A program made the translations under genes and the position numbers. A stretch of DNA of 28,117 nucleotides, taken from NCBI RefSeq assembly GCF_000186865.1, contig NW_008705627.1, forward strand, positions 41,166-69,282, given 5' to 3'. Origin of the DNA: Aureococcus anophagefferens. Lineage: Eukaryota; Sar; Pelagophyceae; Pelagomonadales; Pelagomonadaceae. Positions 26,781 to 28,117 of the stretch are shown here, piece by piece. The first letter of the stretch is position 1, and every line of letters begins with the position of its first letter. The notes under the pieces were generated by a model. It did not search any database, was not told the DNA's origin, and saw nothing but the letters and a program-made list of their open reading frames with translations.

Positions 26781-28117
26781 ATGGCGCCCAACTACGTGCG
26801 CGTGGGCGTGCGCATCCGTCCTCCCTTCGAGGACGAGATCGCCGACGAACTCGCCGAGGAGCCGGGCGGCGGCGGCTGGCGGCCGGCCGTGTCCGTCGTC
26901 GAGGCGCGCGAAGGCCAGGCCGTCGTGCGCCTCGAGCTCGGGAAAAAGCGCGCGCGCGAGTTCGCCTACGACTACGCCTTCGGGCCCGAGGCCAGCCAGG
27001 CGGACGTCTTCGACGCCGTCGCGGCGCCCGTCGTCGACGCCGTCGCGGCCGGCGGCGCGCACGGCACGGTCTTCGCCTACGGGCAGACGGGCACGGGCAA
27101 GAGCCACACGATGGGCATCCTCGAGGGCCCGGCGGGCGCGCCCGACCGCGGCGGCCCGCGCCGACCCGGACCCGACGCGCCCCCCGCGGCCGGCCGTCGG
27201 GCGCGGCCGCGCCCCGCCGCGCGCGCGCCCGTCGGCCGCGCGACGGCGCCGCGCGCGTCGACGCGTCGACCGCCGCGCAGGCGACGGCGTCGTGCCCCGG
27301 AGCCTCGCGCGCGCGCGCGCCCGCGCGGGACGCCGCGCGCGGCCCCCCGTCGACCGAGGCGCCTTCGCCGCGCGTCCGAGCTCGCGGCGGGGGACGATCG
27401 CTCGCGCGCATCGTCGGCACCGACGCGACCGAGCTCGCGCGCCGCGACGTCCGGCCGGGGCGCCGCAGGTGCTCGCGGGCGGCGCGCGGGCGACGATGTC
27501 GTTCCTCCCGGGGCCGCGCGGGGGTGCATCGAGCGCGCCTCAACTTGAGTGGGCCGCGAACGCCGAGACGGAAGCGTCTCCATCTCGAGGACGCTCCGAG
27601 GATGATCGCTCGTCCGAGGATGAGCCGCGTCGAGCGGGACGCGACCGGAGTGGGCGCCTCCGAGGGCCGTACGTTCTCGCCCTCGCGCGGCCCAGGTTCC
27701 TCCAGATCTACAACGACACGATCCACGACCTGCTGGCGCCGGCGCCGGCGCCGGGCGACGGCGACCGACCAGCCTTCGACGCGACGCCGCGGCGGCCCGC
27801 GGCGCACCGCGACGCGCTGCCGATCCGTCGCGCGCCCGCGCCCCCCCCCCCGAGAGCCCGCGGGCCGCAACGGCGCGCCGCAGGCGAGCACCCGGGCCTC
27901 GGCTTCTACGTCGAGGGCCTCCGCGAGTACGTCGTCCGCGCCGGCGCCCGGAGGCGCTCCGACGTTCGCGCCGCGCCCGCGGCGGCGCGTCGCCTTTGGG
28001 GCCGCGCCGGACGGGGCCCCCGCCGCCCCAGGTCCGCGACGCGGCCGAGGCCGCCGCGCTCGTGACCTACGGCCTCGAGCGCCGCGCATCCGCCCGTGCC
28101 GGACCCAACGACCGAGC
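26781..28117 (+). CDS. Kinesin motor protein, N-terminal part (runs off the window)
   Basis: The first exon (26781-27126) starts MAPNYVRVGVRIRPP and contains FAYDYAFGPEASQADVFDAV and the P-loop GQTGTGKSHT (residues 101-110), diagnostic of kinesins. A GC-AG intron (27127-27280) leads to GDGVVPRSLA. The following exon and intron borders up to about 27470 are unclear. After that, the ATMS|FLQIYNDTIHDLL motif spans an introner (27501-27695). Further exons are 27696-27826 (ending LPIR), 27884-27933 (EHPGLGFYVEGLREYV) and 28032 to beyond the end (VRDAAEAAALVTYGLERR), separated by GT-AG introns of 57 and 98 bp. The motor continues past 28117, so switch II and the tail are not visible and the kinesin family cannot be told. 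The motor at the extreme N-terminus fits an N-kinesin. Confidence 0.88.
27509..27695 (+). mobile_element. Introner with perfect 8-bp duplication in the kinesin gene
   Basis: The octamer gttcctcc occurs at 27501-27508 and 27696-27703. The 187-bp element has inverted ends: cggggccgcgcgggggtg at the left and, reverse-complemented, ctgggccgcgcgagggcg at the right. The donor GT is the start of the first duplicate and the acceptor is cccag. Splicing gives ATMSFLQIYND, an exact kinesin motif, which fixes the borders. The core gatgatcgctcgtcc (27601-27615) is identical to that of the 13157 introner. Confidence 0.85.

Noticed and set aside
1..28117. Bacterial or viral origin of the window
   Set aside because: Spliceosomal introns, kinesin, a mitochondrial presequence and a plastid bipartite leader all point to a nuclear algal genome.

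Overview
The window looks like nuclear DNA of a GC-rich, intron-bearing photosynthetic protist, most likely a stramenopile alga of the pelagophyte type (Aureococcus-like). The reasons are a bipartite plastid-import leader with an ASAFAP-like junction in the first gene, eukaryote-only proteins (kinesin, KEOPS Kae1, an ERICH2-like protein, a mitochondrial acyl carrier protein), and introns that behave like the transposon-derived introner elements described in Aureococcus. Species assignment is inference.

Layout. 68-4171: a plastid-targeted membrane protein, an ERICH2-like acidic protein on the minus strand, an unrecognised two-domain protein, and a Nit1-type amidase. 4172-6600: the Kae1/OSGEP tRNA-modification gene with five introns, bracketed by inverted copies of a 15-bp motif. 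6679-11784: a repeat-rich block with one truncated and two full copies of a roughly 1.27-kb non-coding repeat. It surrounds a small doubtful gene and an unrecognised gene whose 3' end is cut off by a repeat copy. 11767-12519: another unrecognised protein. 12921-20716: one very large minus-strand gene (about 2,280 codons, eight exons) for an Ala-rich helical protein. 21658-22452: a Copia-type integrase remnant. 22700-24646: a TPR plus FAD/NAD(P) oxidoreductase gene. 25316-25836: mitochondrial ACP. 26781-end: the start of a kinesin motor gene.

The genes do not form a pathway. Their common theme is intron biology. From reading-frame continuity and protein-family conservation I placed 27 introns; 16 have GC-AG and 11 have GT-AG borders, whereas GC-AG is rare in most eukaryotes. 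The introns fall into two groups: short ones (35-82 bp) and longer ones (98-211 bp). Several of the longer ones are transposon-like: an 8-bp target-site duplication at the two splice borders, inverted ends, and shared internal sequence. In these the donor GC or GT is the first two bases of the duplicated target and the acceptor CAG is the end of the element. Related copies lie in both orientations relative to their host gene. All splice sites were placed by eye and need RNA support.
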